Assembly: GCA_016234485.1 (NCBI GenBank)
Contig: JACRBL010000023.1
Coordinates: 40,948 to 104,947 of the forward strand
From: Chloroflexota bacterium
Lineage (GTDB): Bacteria; Chloroflexota; Anaerolineae; Anaerolineales; Villigracilaceae
Direction of reading: 5' to 3'
Length of the DNA stretch: 64,000 bases
Positions 34,511-43,968 of the stretch are shown here, piece by piece. A program made the translations under genes and the position numbers. The notes below the pieces were generated by a model. That model had not been told where the DNA came from, searched no databases, and saw only the letters and a list, made by a program, of their open reading frames with translations. Position 1 is the stretch's first letter. Each line of letters opens with the position of its first letter.

Positions 34511-37093
34511 ATGTCACGAAAATTGCTATTTACCCTGGCGGCCGTGTTCGTGATCGCCAGCCTGATTTTGGGCGCGTGCAGTCCCTCGGCCACGGCCACT
34601 GCCACGCAAGCGCCGACCGAAGAGCCTTCCGCTACCGAGTCTCCCGCCGCGACCGAGGCTCCCACCGAGGAGCCGACCGCCACTACGCGCACCGGCGCAT
34701 GGGTGGATGAGATCATCTTCACCTCGATTGACGAAGTGCCGAACGCAGTGGCTCAAATTCAGGCCGACCAGTTGGATCTTTACGCCTTCCTGGCCGAAGA
34801 CCCCGACACGTTTGCCCTGGTGAAAGAAGATGCGAGCCTGGCTTTCAGCAATTCCTATGGCAGTTGGGACAGCATCCTTTTTAACGACGCTGAATTTAAC
34901 AACGGCAAGTTGAATCCGTTCTCGAACCCGAAGATCCGCGAAGCCACGAACTGGCTGGTGGATCGTGATTACGTTGTCCAGGAAGCCCTCGGCGGGTTGG
35001 GCGACGCGCGCTACGTCCCCATTTTGGCCGCGTTCCCCGACTACGCGCGTTACGCCGACCTGGTTCGTCCGCTTGAGAATAAATACGCCTACAACCTCGA
35101 GAAAGCCGACGCCGTCATCTCTGCGGAGATGGAAGGCATGGGCGCGGCGAAGAACGCTGATGGCAAGTGGACGTTTAACGGCGAGCCTGTGGTGATTATC
35201 GGCCTGATCCGCTCGGAAGATGAGCGCGAGATCATCGGCAACTATTTCTGCGATCAGTTGGAAAAGATTGGCTTCACCTGTGACCGCCAGGTTCGCACAC
35301 GCACCGAGTTGGCTCCTATCTGGCAACAGGGCGTGGTGGAAAATGGCGAGTTCCATTTCTACACCGCGGGTAACTTCTGGCCGAATCTTTTGCGCGACGA
35401 AGGCTCTGGCTTCCTGCAAAACTTCTGCCCCGATGTGGCAGGCACAACCACCGAAGCCGCCTTCACCTGCGTGGATGAACTGCACGCCGCGTCGCAGGCT
35501 CTCTACACTAACAACTTCAAAAACATGGACGAGCGCCGCGCGTTCTTTGCCACCGCGCTTCCGCTTTCGCTGGAAAACTCCTCGTACATGCCGATCGTGA
35601 ACCCGATCAGTTTCTTCCCGCGCAAAGCGGACTTGATCGTGGCCTCCGACCTGAGCGCGGGCGTGGGCGGTTCCACCCTCTGGCCCTACACCATTCGCTG
35701 GGCCGGCAAGGAAGGCGGCACGGTTCGCAGCGCGAACTCAGGCATCTTGACCGGGCCGTGGAACCCGATTGCGGGTCACAACTGGATTCAGGAATTGAAC
35801 CTGATCTATGCCACGCAGGACGTGGGCGCGTTCGCCGATCCCTACACTGGTTTGTACTGGCCGCAGCGCCTCGAGAAATCGGATGTCAAAGTCTTGGAAG
35901 GGACTCCCATCAGCAAGACGCTCGATTGGGTGAGCCTGGAATTTGTCCCCGAAATCAAAGTCCCCGCGGACGCGTGGGTGGACTGGAACGGCGAGACGCA
36001 GACCTTCGTGACCGCGGGCGAGAAATATCCCGATGGCCTCACCGCCAAATCCGTTACGACCACCACGTATCCTGCCGACATGTTCGAGAAGATCACGTAT
36101 CACGATGGCAGTCCGCTTTCGGTGGCCGACTTCGTCCTGCTGATGATTATGCAGTTCGATACCTGCGACCCGAAGAGCGCCATCTACGATGAGACCAACG
36201 TCCCGAACTGCGACACATTCAAGTCGCATTTCAAAGGCGTCCGCATCGTCTCCACCGACCCGCTGGTGATCGAGCATTATGACGACACCGTTTCGCTCGA
36301 CGCGGAAGTGCAGGCGGGCGCGATCGGCGGCTCGCAACCGGGCGGCGCGAATAACTGGTTCCCCGTCACGGCTACTGGCCCCTTGGCGTGGCACACCTTC
36401 GTCCCCGCTTATTTGGCTGAAGCCAACAGCGAGTTGGCCTTCTCCACCAACAAATCCACTGCCCTGGGCGTGGAATGGACGAACTACATCTCCGGTCCTT
36501 CGCTGGAGATCATGAAAAAGCATCTGGACGAAGCGCAGGGCGAGTCCTTGATCCCGTATGCCGCGACCCTCGGACAGTTCATCTCGAAAGAGGACGTGCA
36601 GGCCCGCTACGAGAACCTGCAAAAATGGTACGCGGATCACAATCACTTTTGGGTTGGCACGGGCATCTTCTACATTGACGAAGTCAACGCGGTGGAAGGC
36701 TCTGTGGTTGCCAAACGCTTCGAAGACTTCCCCGACCCTGCCGACAAGTGGAGCCGATTCGGCGAACCCAAGCTGGCGGTCGTGGACGTGAGCGGCCCTG
36801 CCGAAGTCTCGTTGAGCGGCGAAGCGACCTTCGATGCCTTCGTCTCCTTCAAGGATGAGGCGTATCCGCAGTCCGAGATTGACCAGGTGAGTTTCCTGCT
36901 GTACGACGCGGAAGGCAACCTTGTCCTCTCTGGCCTGGCCTCGGCCGCGGCCGATGGACAATATTCCATCACGCTTTCGGCGGAGCAGTTGTCGAAACTG
37001 ACGGCAGGCTCGGCCAAGATCGAGTTCGTGGTCTCGTCGAAACTGGTGGCGATTCCCACTTTTGCGAGTCTCGAGTTCGTAGTCGTTCCGTAA
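34511..37093 (+). CDS. ABC transporter substrate-binding lipoprotein, family 5 (oligopeptide-type)
   Basis: Binding protein of 860 aa, longer than the usual 500-600 for the SBP_bac_5 family. The lipobox LILGACSP places the lipid anchor near Cys22, followed by a Thr/Glu/Ala/Pro linker to about residue 58. Family-5 stretches include FSNPKIREATNWLVDRDYVVQEAL and ADFVLLMIMQFD. The extra C-terminal 150 residues (from about 760) look like an Ig-like beta domain (PAEVSLSGEATFDAFVSF). AAAGGAG precedes the ATG at 34511. It heads a five-gene transporter operon. Peptides are the family default, but sugars or nickel chelates are also known ligands. Confidence 0.88.
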   Translation: MSRKLLFTLAAVFVIASLILGACSPSATATATQAPTEEPSATESPAATEAPTEEPTATTRTGAWVDEIIFTSIDEVPNAVAQIQADQLDLYAFLAEDPDTFALVKEDASLAFSNSYGSWDSILFNDAEFNNGKLNPFSNPKIREATNWLVDRDYVVQEALGGLGDARYVPILAAFPDYARYADLVRPLENKYAYNLEKADAVISAEMEGMGAAKNADGKWTFNGEPVVIIGLIRSEDEREIIGNYFCDQLEKIGFTCDRQVRTRTELAPIWQQGVVENGEFHFYTAGNFWPNLLRDEGSGFLQNFCPDVAGTTTEAAFTCVDELHAASQALYTNNFKNMDERRAFFATALPLSLENSSYMPIVNPISFFPRKADLIVASDLSAGVGGSTLWPYTIRWAGKEGGTVRSANSGILTGPWNPIAGHNWIQELNLIYATQDVGAFADPYTGLYWPQRLEKSDVKVLEGTPISKTLDWVSLEFVPEIKVPADAWVDWNGETQTFVTAGEKYPDGLTAKSVTTTTYPADMFEKITYHDGSPLSVADFVLLMIMQFDTCDPKSAIYDETNVPNCDTFKSHFKGVRIVSTDPLVIEHYDDTVSLDAEVQAGAIGGSQPGGANNWFPVTATGPLAWHTFVPAYLAEANSELAFSTNKSTALGVEWTNYISGPSLEIMKKHLDEAQGESLIPYAATLGQFISKEDVQARYENLQKWYADHNHFWVGTGIFYIDEVNAVEGSVVAKRFEDFPDPADKWSRFGEPKLAVVDVSGPAEVSLSGEATFDAFVSFKDEAYPQSEIDQVSFLLYDAEGNLVLSGLASAAADGQYSITLSAEQLSKLTAGSAKIEFVVSSKLVAIPTFASLEFVVVP

Positions 37094-37183
37094 CATTTGT
37101 GGGGCGGGATGGCATCCCGCCCTACCTCAACCACGGAGGCGCGCATGCCGCGCCTCCGTGGCCCTCTCTTTCGGAGATCTGCC

Positions 37184-38320
37184 ATGACCGCCATTGCACA
37201 AAACGACCTGGAGCAGGTTGAATCCAAACCGAAGAAACGAACCGCCAGCGCGTTCCAGCGCGTGTTCAAATATTCCGCCGCGCGGCTGGCTTCGCTCCTG
37301 TTCTCGGTCATCGTTGCCATTTTCCTCACCATCATCATTGCCAACATGGGCGGCTACGTGGACGAACTCCGCATGGGCGAGATCCGCGAAACGGTGGTGC
37401 AGGCTGCCCGCGCAAATGTCGCGTATCGCGCGCTCCCGCCCGATCAATTCCAGGCTCTGGTAGAGACGCAGATTCAGGAGCAGGCACATGTCGAAGGGCT
37501 GGACCGTCCCTTTCTCCTGCGCGCTTTGAATTACATGAAGAACGCCCTCACGCTCAACCTGGGCAACGCCGTCCGCATGACCAGCGACACGGGTTCCAAG
37601 CAGGTGCGTTTGATTATTTTGGAACGCCTGCCTCCCACCCTGCTTTTGTGGGGCGTCTCTGGTTTTCTTTTATTCTTTGTGGAGATCGGCGTGGCGCTTT
37701 CGCTCTCACGTCAATATGGCAGTTGGCTCGATAAATTATTTGTGACGATGGCGCCTCTTTCCACGACTCCTGGCTGGTTCTTTGGAATTTTTCTCATCCT
37801 CATCTTTGCCTCCTTCCTGCGCGTCCTGCCCTTTGGCGGTATGGTGGACGCGCCCGTGCCAGACAATACGCTGGATTACAGCCTCAGCCTCGCCAAACAT
37901 TTAATCCTGCCCACGCTGGCGTTGACTCTCAGCCAGGTGTTTTTGCAAATCTACAATTGGCGCACGTTCTTCCTCATTTATTCCAGTGAAGATTACGTGG
38001 AGATCGCCAAAGCCAAGGGACTCTCCGATAAAGCCATCGAGCGCAACTACGTTTTACGTCCGACCCTGCCAAGCATCATCACCAACTTCGCGTTGACCTT
38101 GATCGCGCTCTGGCTGGGCGGCCCCATCACCGAGACGATCTTCAACTGGCCTGGGCTGGGACGCGCTTTCTACGAAGCGGTTCAGTTCTACGACACGCCC
38201 GTCATCCTCGGCCAGACCGTCATTTATGCTTATCTGTTGGCGTTCACCGTCTTCCTACTCGATTACCTTTACGCCCTCGTTGATCCCCGAGTCAAGATCG
38301 GAGGAGGCAGTCAACCATGA
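37184..38320 (+). CDS. ABC transporter permease, DppB-like
   Basis: Permease of 378 aa. After an N-terminal cytoplasmic stretch the first TM is SLLFSVIVAIFLTIIIANM, with five further TM segments and the EAA loop in EIAKAKGLSDKAIERNYVLRPTLP (about 280-303). GGAG lies 9 bases before the ATG at 37184. It overlaps the next permease by four bases. Confidence 0.88.
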   Translation: MTAIAQNDLEQVESKPKKRTASAFQRVFKYSAARLASLLFSVIVAIFLTIIIANMGGYVDELRMGEIRETVVQAARANVAYRALPPDQFQALVETQIQEQAHVEGLDRPFLLRALNYMKNALTLNLGNAVRMTSDTGSKQVRLIILERLPPTLLLWGVSGFLLFFVEIGVALSLSRQYGSWLDKLFVTMAPLSTTPGWFFGIFLILIFASFLRVLPFGGMVDAPVPDNTLDYSLSLAKHLILPTLALTLSQVFLQIYNWRTFFLIYSSEDYVEIAKAKGLSDKAIERNYVLRPTLPSIITNFALTLIALWLGGPITETIFNWPGLGRAFYEAVQFYDTPVILGQTVIYAYLLAFTVFLLDYLYALVDPRVKIGGGSQP

Positions 38321-39666
38321 AAGAAATCCTGCGTTCCCTGCGCGAACTCAAACAATATCCCTCCGCGGTCGCCAGCCTGATTCTGATTTTGCTGATGGTT
38401 GGCGCGTCGGTTTACACCATCTTCGCCATTCCGTACAAGGAAGCCATTCGCCTGTGGCGCGGCTCCGAGGAAGACTGGTACAAGTATCCCAAGCAGGCCG
38501 CCCCCATCTGGACGAATTTATTCTCGTCAAAGAAGCAACCGGTCTCATTCTTCCTTAACAGCGAAGAGACCGACAACCCGCACGTGGACAAACAAGTGGA
38601 GACTCGCGCCGACGGTTCCCGCAAGATCACCATCACCTACACCTTCGATTACAACTACGATGACTTTCCGCAGGACATGGCGCTGTACATCAATTCGGAT
38701 TACGACAGCAAGAAACCGCTCGTCTCGGTAACGTGGGTCACGCCCGACGAGCGTAAGGTGAACGTGGCGAGTTTCTCCATCCTGCAACGTGACGTTTACC
38801 GCTTCTCTCAGGACGAGAAACTGGGACGCATCCTCCGCGCCGAACCCATGATTGGACTCTTCGCCGACCCCGCGCAGGAATTGCCGACTCCGCTCAAAGG
38901 TCAATACCAAATGATCGTGACGGGCAGCGTCTTCGAACCTGATACGACCCTCGAAGTGGAACTCGTCACGCACGGGACTCTCTACGGGCTGGCTGGCACC
39001 GACTTCAAACGCCGCGACCTGATGGTTGCGCTCGCCTGGGGCATGCCCATTGCGCTCTCGTTCGGTCTGCTCGCCGCGCTCGGCACGACGATCACAACCC
39101 TGGTCATCGCGGCCATCGGCGTGTGGTACGGCGGCTGGGTGGACGAGGCCATTCAGCGCATCACGGAAGTCAACTCCGTGTTGCCCTTCCTGCCCATCCT
39201 CATCATGATCGGCACATTTTACTCGCGTAGCATCTGGCTGATTCTCGGCGCGACTATTTTGCTCAGCATCTTCGGCCTGGGCATCAAGAACTTCCGCGCC
39301 ATCTTTATGCAAATCAAAGAGATGCCGTACATCGAGGCCGCCCGCTCCTACGGGGCGAGCGACGCGCGCATCATCCTGTACTATTTGACGCCGCGCGTCA
39401 TCCCGTTGCTGATTCCACAACTCGTCACGCTCGTGCCGACCTACGTCTTCCTCGAAGCCTCCCTCGCCGTGCTGGGACTGGGCGACCCGTTCATCCCAAG
39501 TTGGGGCAAGATCATCAACGATGCACGCACCAACGGCGCCTTATACGAAGGCCTGTATTACTGGATTTTGGAACCCGCCGCGCTTCTGCTCGTCACCAGC
39601 CTGGCCTTTGCTCTGCTCGGCTTTGCGCTGGATCGCGTGTTCAATCCTCGCTTACGAGATGTGTAG
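38317..39666 (+). CDS. ABC transporter permease, DppC-like, with large extracytoplasmic insert
   Basis: Permease of 449 aa against about 300 for typical DppC. After TM1 (ASLILILLMVGASVYTIF) there is an insert of about 190 residues (35-230) rich in charged and aromatic residues with no hydrophobic run, so it should face outside. The transport domain follows, with ALAWGMPIALSFGLLAALG and the EAA loop IEAARSYGASDARIILYYLTPRVIP. The insert may dock the large binding protein. The ATG overlaps the stop of the DppB-like gene. Confidence 0.88.
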   Translation: MKEILRSLRELKQYPSAVASLILILLMVGASVYTIFAIPYKEAIRLWRGSEEDWYKYPKQAAPIWTNLFSSKKQPVSFFLNSEETDNPHVDKQVETRADGSRKITITYTFDYNYDDFPQDMALYINSDYDSKKPLVSVTWVTPDERKVNVASFSILQRDVYRFSQDEKLGRILRAEPMIGLFADPAQELPTPLKGQYQMIVTGSVFEPDTTLEVELVTHGTLYGLAGTDFKRRDLMVALAWGMPIALSFGLLAALGTTITTLVIAAIGVWYGGWVDEAIQRITEVNSVLPFLPILIMIGTFYSRSIWLILGATILLSIFGLGIKNFRAIFMQIKEMPYIEAARSYGASDARIILYYLTPRVIPLLIPQLVTLVPTYVFLEASLAVLGLGDPFIPSWGKIINDARTNGALYEGLYYWILEPAALLLVTSLAFALLGFALDRVFNPRLRDV

Positions 39667-39875
39667 CGGCGACTAGCCCTACAGGGGTGCTTCGCAAAAG
39701 TCGCACCAACATTTGCGAAGCCGACCTTCGTCGGCTAAGGCGCTATTGTACTTGTGTAAAAATAAGTTCGGTGTTTCTTCAGCAGTTGTACTGCTGAATG
39801 GCTCGCAGTTCAACTGCTCGCAAACTTTGAGATGTGTAGCGCAAATTGTCAATTTGCGAACCAAGAGAAATCATC
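39667..39875. repeat. Cluster of four palindromes inside the ABC operon
   Basis: This 209-bp gap separates the permeases from the ATPases. It holds GCTTCGCAAA/TTTGCGAAGC (39688-39721), a CAGCAGT-tgt-ACTGCTG palindrome (39778-39798), GCAGTtcaACTGC (39806-39818) and CGCAAATTGTCAATTTGCG (39840-39858). No gene is seen. The cluster could process or attenuate the long transcript. Confidence 0.65.
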
Positions 39876-40835
39876 ATGAATCAACAAACACCCCTCCTAC
39901 AATTGCAGGAACTCACGCTTCACTTCCGAACCAGCCGCGGCGCGATGCGAGCCGTGGACGGCGTGGATTTCTCCCTCGGTCATGGCGAAGCGGTGGTCGT
40001 ACTGGGCGAATCGGGCTGTGGAAAAAGCTCGCTGGCGCGCGCCATCCTCCGTCTCCTACCGCGTAACGTCCAAACCTACCGCGGACAGGTCTATCTCGAT
40101 GGCAGGGAGTTGATGTCCATCGAAGACGAGGAATTCCGCAAGGCCATCCGCTGGGCGCGCATTTCGATGGTGCCGCAGGCCGCCATGAACTCGCTCAACC
40201 CTGTGATGAAAGTGGGCGACCAGGTGGCCGAGCCGATGATCGTCCACGGCGGGGTCGCGAAAGAGGCCGCTCTCGCCAACGCCCGCAAGATGTTCCAGCA
40301 TGTGGGCGTCCCCACCGACTTCCTCGACCGCTATGCCTTTGAACTCAGTGGCGGGATGCGCCAGCGCGTCGCCATCGCCATGGCTCTCGTCACCGCACCC
40401 GATCTCATCATCCTCGATGAGCCGACCTCCGCCCTCGACGTGTTGACGCAGGCCAACATCATGAACGTGTTGAAGCGTATCAAGAAGGAACTCGGCGTGA
40501 GTTACATCCTCATCACGCACGATATCGCCACCTCGAGCGAACTGGCCGACCGCGTAGCCGTGATGTACGCAGGCCAGATCGTGGAAGTGGGCGACGCGCG
40601 CAGTTTCTTCGCCGCGCCGTTGCACCCCTATTCGCAAAAGTTGATGGCTTCCGTCCCGCGCCTACGTGGAGACCAGGAGCCCGATTTCATCACAGGCCAT
40701 CCGCCCAGCCTGCTCGACTTGCCGAAGGGCTGTCGCTTTGCGGATCGCTGTCCGTTGCGGATGGCAAAATGCGCCGAGGAACCGCCGACCTTCAACAAGC
40801 ATGGGCGGCTGGTGAAGTGCTGGTTGCACGGATGA
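39876..40835 (+). CDS. ABC transporter ATP-binding protein, DppD-like
   Basis: ATPase of 319 aa. Walker A is GESGCGKSS (44-52), the signature LSGGMRQRVAIAMAL, Walker B LIILDEPTSALD and the switch His in LITHDIATSS. The C-terminal oligopeptide-transporter extension ends with a Cys cluster, GCRFADRCPLRMAKC and CWLHG, which in relatives binds an iron-sulfur cluster or metal. The ATG at 39876 is preferred over the earlier in-frame codon at 39846, which lies in palindrome DNA. Confidence 0.9.
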   Translation: MNQQTPLLQLQELTLHFRTSRGAMRAVDGVDFSLGHGEAVVVLGESGCGKSSLARAILRLLPRNVQTYRGQVYLDGRELMSIEDEEFRKAIRWARISMVPQAAMNSLNPVMKVGDQVAEPMIVHGGVAKEAALANARKMFQHVGVPTDFLDRYAFELSGGMRQRVAIAMALVTAPDLIILDEPTSALDVLTQANIMNVLKRIKKELGVSYILITHDIATSSELADRVAVMYAGQIVEVGDARSFFAAPLHPYSQKLMASVPRLRGDQEPDFITGHPPSLLDLPKGCRFADRCPLRMAKCAEEPPTFNKHGRLVKCWLHG

Positions 40836-40851
40836 TTAAAGGATGGACGAT

Positions 40852-41880
40852 ATGCTGATCGAAGATTTCAACAAAGTACAACTCAGTCCCATCGAAGAGA
40901 ATGTGGGGCAATCGCTCATGTCCATCCGCGACCTGCGCGTCTGGTTTGAGTTGCGTCGCTGGGGATTTGGCCACGCGGGCAACGTCCGCGCGGTGGACGG
41001 CGTCAGCTTCGACATCCGCCAGGGCGAGGCCATCGCGGTCGTCGGTGAGAGCGGATGCGGCAAATCCAGTTTGATGAAGACCATCCTCGGTCTGCACCGA
41101 CCAACGGGGGGCGACGTGTCCTTCGAGGGCGTGTCCCTCTCCCGTCTCGACCGACGCGGGTTGAAGTGGTATCGCTCGCAGGTCGGCTACGTCCAGCAGG
41201 ATCCGTTCGCGGCCCTCGCCCCGTTCATGAACATCCGCCGCATTCTCGAAGAGCCGCTCATCGTCAACGGCGTGAAAGATCGCGACGAGCGCACGGCGCG
41301 CATCCGCAAGGCGCTGGAGGAAGTGAAACTCAGCCCCGTGGAAGATTTCCTGCCGAAGTTTCCGCATATGCTCAGCGGCGGACAACAGCAACGCATCGTC
41401 ATCGCCCGCGCCATGATCCTGAATCCGAAACTGATCGTGGCCGACGAACCGGTCTCGATGCTCGACGCCTCGGTGCGCGTGGAGATTCTCAAACTCCTGC
41501 GCGGACTTCAAGAGAGTCACAACCTGGCGGTGATCTACATTACGCATGACCTTTCGACGGTGCGTTATTTCTCCGAGCGGATTTTCGTGATGTACGCGGG
41601 CAAGCTCGTGGAAAAAGCGTTCACCCCTGACCTTTTGCGGGAGCCGCGTCACCCGTACACGTTCGCCCTTCTGGCCGCCACCTCCGACCCCGACGCGCGC
41701 AACGCGGAAGTGTATCGCGAGGTGCCTCCTGGCGAACCGCCCAGCCTCGTCAACCCGCCGAAGGGATGCCGCTTCCATCCGCGCTGTGCCCGCGCCATGC
41801 AAGGACTCTGCGACGTGGAAGCCCCCAGCGACTTTGAAGCCGCGCCTGAGCATTTGGTCAATTGCTGGTTGTACAAATAA
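40852..41880 (+). CDS. ABC transporter ATP-binding protein, DppF-like
   Basis: Second ATPase, 342 aa from ATG 40852, which has AAAGGA eight bases upstream; an in-frame ATG at 40843 is too close to that site. Walker A is GESGCGKSS, the signature LSGGQQQRIVIARAM, Walker B LIVADEPVSMLD and the switch His in YITHDLSTV. The C-terminal extension has the family Cys motif GCRFHPRCARAMQGLC. An insert after the first strands (LRRWGFGHAGN) is mildly unusual. Forms the ATPase heterodimer with the DppD-like protein. Confidence 0.9.
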   Translation: MLIEDFNKVQLSPIEENVGQSLMSIRDLRVWFELRRWGFGHAGNVRAVDGVSFDIRQGEAIAVVGESGCGKSSLMKTILGLHRPTGGDVSFEGVSLSRLDRRGLKWYRSQVGYVQQDPFAALAPFMNIRRILEEPLIVNGVKDRDERTARIRKALEEVKLSPVEDFLPKFPHMLSGGQQQRIVIARAMILNPKLIVADEPVSMLDASVRVEILKLLRGLQESHNLAVIYITHDLSTVRYFSERIFVMYAGKLVEKAFTPDLLREPRHPYTFALLAATSDPDARNAEVYREVPPGEPPSLVNPPKGCRFHPRCARAMQGLCDVEAPSDFEAAPEHLVNCWLYK

Positions 41881-41892
41881 GGAGATGTTCGC

Positions 41893-42084
41893 ATGAAAAG
41901 CAAACTCTTCATTTCCCTCGGCCTCGCTTTGGTGACGTGCGGCGCGCTCCTGCCTTTTTTGATCGTTCTCCAAATCTTGCAGAACACATACTTTCTGGCG
42001 TTCCTCAGTTACGCATCCACTGTGGGTGGCTTGTTCCTCGGTCTCATCGGCTCGGCCACGTATGTTAAGGAGAGGAGATCGTGA
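41893..42084 (+). CDS. Small two-TM membrane protein at the end of the ABC operon
   Basis: Protein of 63 aa with two hydrophobic segments (LFISLGLALVTCGALLPFLIVL and ASTVGGLFLGLIGSATYV) and a Lys/Arg-rich end, giving a hairpin topology with both ends inside. AAGGAG precedes the ATG and the gene begins 12 bp after the DppF-like stop, so it belongs to the operon. It may be a small accessory subunit; no family recognised. Confidence 0.65.
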   Translation: MKSKLFISLGLALVTCGALLPFLIVLQILQNTYFLAFLSYASTVGGLFLGLIGSATYVKERRS

Positions 42085-42089
42085 AATAA

Positions 42090-42122
42090 AAACATCGGAA
42101 GTCTCGCAGACTTCCGATGTTT
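42090..42122. terminator. Bidirectional terminator, 15-bp perfect stem
   Basis: AAACATCGGAAGTCT pairs fully with AGACTTCCGATGTTT over a CGC loop. It ends the ABC operon on the plus strand and the PfpI gene on the minus strand. The core GAAGTCT...AGACTTC recurs in the hairpin at 48718-48750. Confidence 0.85.
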
Positions 42123-42125
42123 GCT

Positions 42126-42647
42126 CTACTCCGTCAGCGCCCTCACCAACTCCCTGCAAAACGCGGGGATGTCCGCAACCACGCGACCCCAGACGTGGCT
42201 GCCTTCGCGGAAGGCGGGTTCGTCTGTCCACACTCCTCCCACGTTGACGAGGTCGTCCTTGATGCCCGTCGAGCCAGTGACGCGCTCGCCCTGGCGGACG
42301 ATGCCCGCTGAGATGGCAATCGAGCCGCCGTGACAGATGACGCCGATGACCTTGCCCGCCACATCCATCTCCTTGACGAGATTCTTCACCACATCGTAAC
42401 GCCGCAACTTATCGGGAGCCCATCCTCCAGGCAGGATCAGCGCGTAGAGTTCACTTGCCTGGAGCGATTCAATCGTCGCATCGGGCGCGATGACTAATCC
42501 GTTCTTGCCTTTGACGGGTTTTAGATCCAGCCCGGCCGTCAAAACCTGCGCGCCCTCCTCCTGCAAGCGCATCAACGGGACGTAATACTCCAAATCTTCC
42601 ACGCCCTCTGCAACCAACGTAGCAATTACCTTATTCTGTAAACGCAT
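42126..42647 (-). CDS. DJ-1/PfpI-family protein
   Basis: Protein of 173 aa with the class I glutamine amidotransferase-like fold. The nucleophile elbow Cys lies in GVICHGGSIAIS (about 101-112) with the adjacent His; ALILPGGWAPDKLR and WTDEPAFREG are other family stretches. Members act as deglycases, chaperones or proteases. The ATG at 42647 is chosen because an upstream in-frame start (42704) would overlap the YjbQ gene. It lies downstream of yjbQ in the same direction. Confidence 0.88.
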   Translation of the reverse strand: MRLQNKVIATLVAEGVEDLEYYVPLMRLQEEGAQVLTAGLDLKPVKGKNGLVIAPDATIESLQASELYALILPGGWAPDKLRRYDVVKNLVKEMDVAGKVIGVICHGGSIAISAGIVRQGERVTGSTGIKDDLVNVGGVWTDEPAFREGSHVWGRVVADIPAFCRELVRALTE

Positions 42648-42693
42648 CGTATCCTCTCTTTCTGCCTTCTGCCTACTGCTCTCTACTCTCTTG

Positions 42694-43113
42694 TTACTCC
42701 CCAATAATCTTCACCAACACCCTCTTGCTTCTCCGCCCATCAAATTCGCCGTAAAAGATCTGCTCCCATGTGCCGAAATCGAGTTCGCCGTTCGTGACCG
42801 CCACGACCACCTCGCGTCCCATCACCTGGCGTTTCATGTGCGCGTCGGCGTTGTCTTCGCCCGTGTCGTTGTGGCGGTATCCGCTCACGGGTTCGTGCGG
42901 CGCGAGACGCTCCAGCCACCGATCGTAATCGTGGTGGAGTCCCGCCTCGTCGTCGTTGATGAAGACCGAGGCGGTGATGTGCATCGGGTTGACGAGACAG
43001 AGTCCCTCGCGGATGCCGCTCTCGCGCAGGGCTTCCTCCACCTGCCGCGTGATGTTGACGAATCCGCGGCGGGACGGGATGTGGAACGTGAGTTCTTTGC
43101 GAAATGATTTCAT
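42694..43113 (-). CDS. YjbQ/UPF0047 family protein
   Basis: Protein of 139 aa with the UPF0047 fold. [24 protein letters not shown] is visible as two adjacent stretches, then [20 protein letters not shown] and [13 protein letters not shown], all diagnostic. The clustered His/Asp residues suggest a metal site. Family members complement thiamine-phosphate synthase mutants, but the natural role is unsettled. It is divergent from the OmpR-type regulator. Confidence 0.92.
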   Translation of the reverse strand: MKSFRKELTFHIPSRRGFVNITRQVEEALRESGIREGLCLVNPMHITASVFINDDEAGLHHDYDRWLERLAPHEPVSGYRHNDTGEDNADAHMKRQVMGREVVVAVTNGELDFGTWEQIFYGEFDGRRSKRVLVKIIGE

Positions 43114-43229
43114 GGGAGATTCTCCAGGCGCGCAGACATTCTGTCAAATGTGGTATATTTTACACGCATGTTCGGCATATTAAAACTCGTTAAGAAACTT
43201 ACCCTCTCCCACAATAGTCGAGGAGCATT

Positions 43230-43913
43230 ATGATGAACGAGAGAATTTTAATCATCGAAGACGACCAGGCCATTCTGAAAGTTCTTCAGCGTGGGCTGGC
43301 TTATGAAGGTTACACCGTGGACACCGCCACCGAAGGCCGCAGTGGATTGATGCTCGCGCGCGACCATCAGCCCGACCTCGTGATTCTCGATTGGATGTTG
43401 CCCGGCATGGACGGACTCGAAGTCTGCCATCGTATGAGGACGGCCAGCGGATCGGTTCCCATCTTGATGCTAACCGCCAAAGACGCCGTGCAAGACCGCA
43501 TCCAAGGCCTCGACGCTGGGGCGGATGACTACATGGTGAAGCCCTTCAACCTCGACGAGTTGCTGGCCCGCGTCCGCGCGCTGTTGCGCCGCACCCAACC
43601 CGACCGCGTGCCCGTGTTGAAATTCGCCGACCTGACCCTTGATACTGGTTCGCGTCAGGCCTCGCGCGTCAACCGTCTCGTCCAATTGACCGCCAAGGAG
43701 TACGAATTGCTCGAGTTGTTCCTGCGCCATCCCAAACAGGTGTTGACGCGCGAAGTCATCTTCGACCGCGTCTGGGGCTATGATTTTGGCGGCGAAAGCA
43801 ACGTGCTGGAAGTCTATATCCGCTACCTGCGCCAAAAACTGGAAGAGGGTGGCGAGATGCGCCTCATCCACACCGTCCGCGGCGTCGGCTACGTGATGCG
43901 CGAGAATCCCTAA
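43230..43913 (+). CDS. OmpR/PhoB-family response regulator
   Basis: Response regulator of 227 aa. Receiver: IIEDDQA (8-14), phospho-acceptor Asp54 in [13 protein letters not shown], and Lys in [14 protein letters not shown]. The C-terminal winged helix (about 130-225) has [25 protein letters not shown] and [14 protein letters not shown] precedes the ATG pair at 43230/43233. It is followed by its histidine kinase. Confidence 0.93.
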   Translation: MMNERILIIEDDQAILKVLQRGLAYEGYTVDTATEGRSGLMLARDHQPDLVILDWMLPGMDGLEVCHRMRTASGSVPILMLTAKDAVQDRIQGLDAGADDYMVKPFNLDELLARVRALLRRTQPDRVPVLKFADLTLDTGSRQASRVNRLVQLTAKEYELLELFLRHPKQVLTREVIFDRVWGYDFGGESNVLEVYIRYLRQKLEEGGEMRLIHTVRGVGYVMRENP

Positions 43914-43966
43914 TCGCCATCCGCTAATAGCCAATCGCCAACCGCTAACCGCTAATCGCTAACTTC
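43914..43966. repeat. Degenerate CGCTAAT/CGCCAAC short tandem repeat
   Basis: The 55-bp spacer between regulator and kinase consists of about six 7-8-bp units of the type CGCTAATAGC, CAATCGCCAACC, CGCTAACCGC. It contains no ribosome-binding site of canonical type for the kinase GTG at 43969. Confidence 0.6.
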
Positions 43967-43968
43967 CC

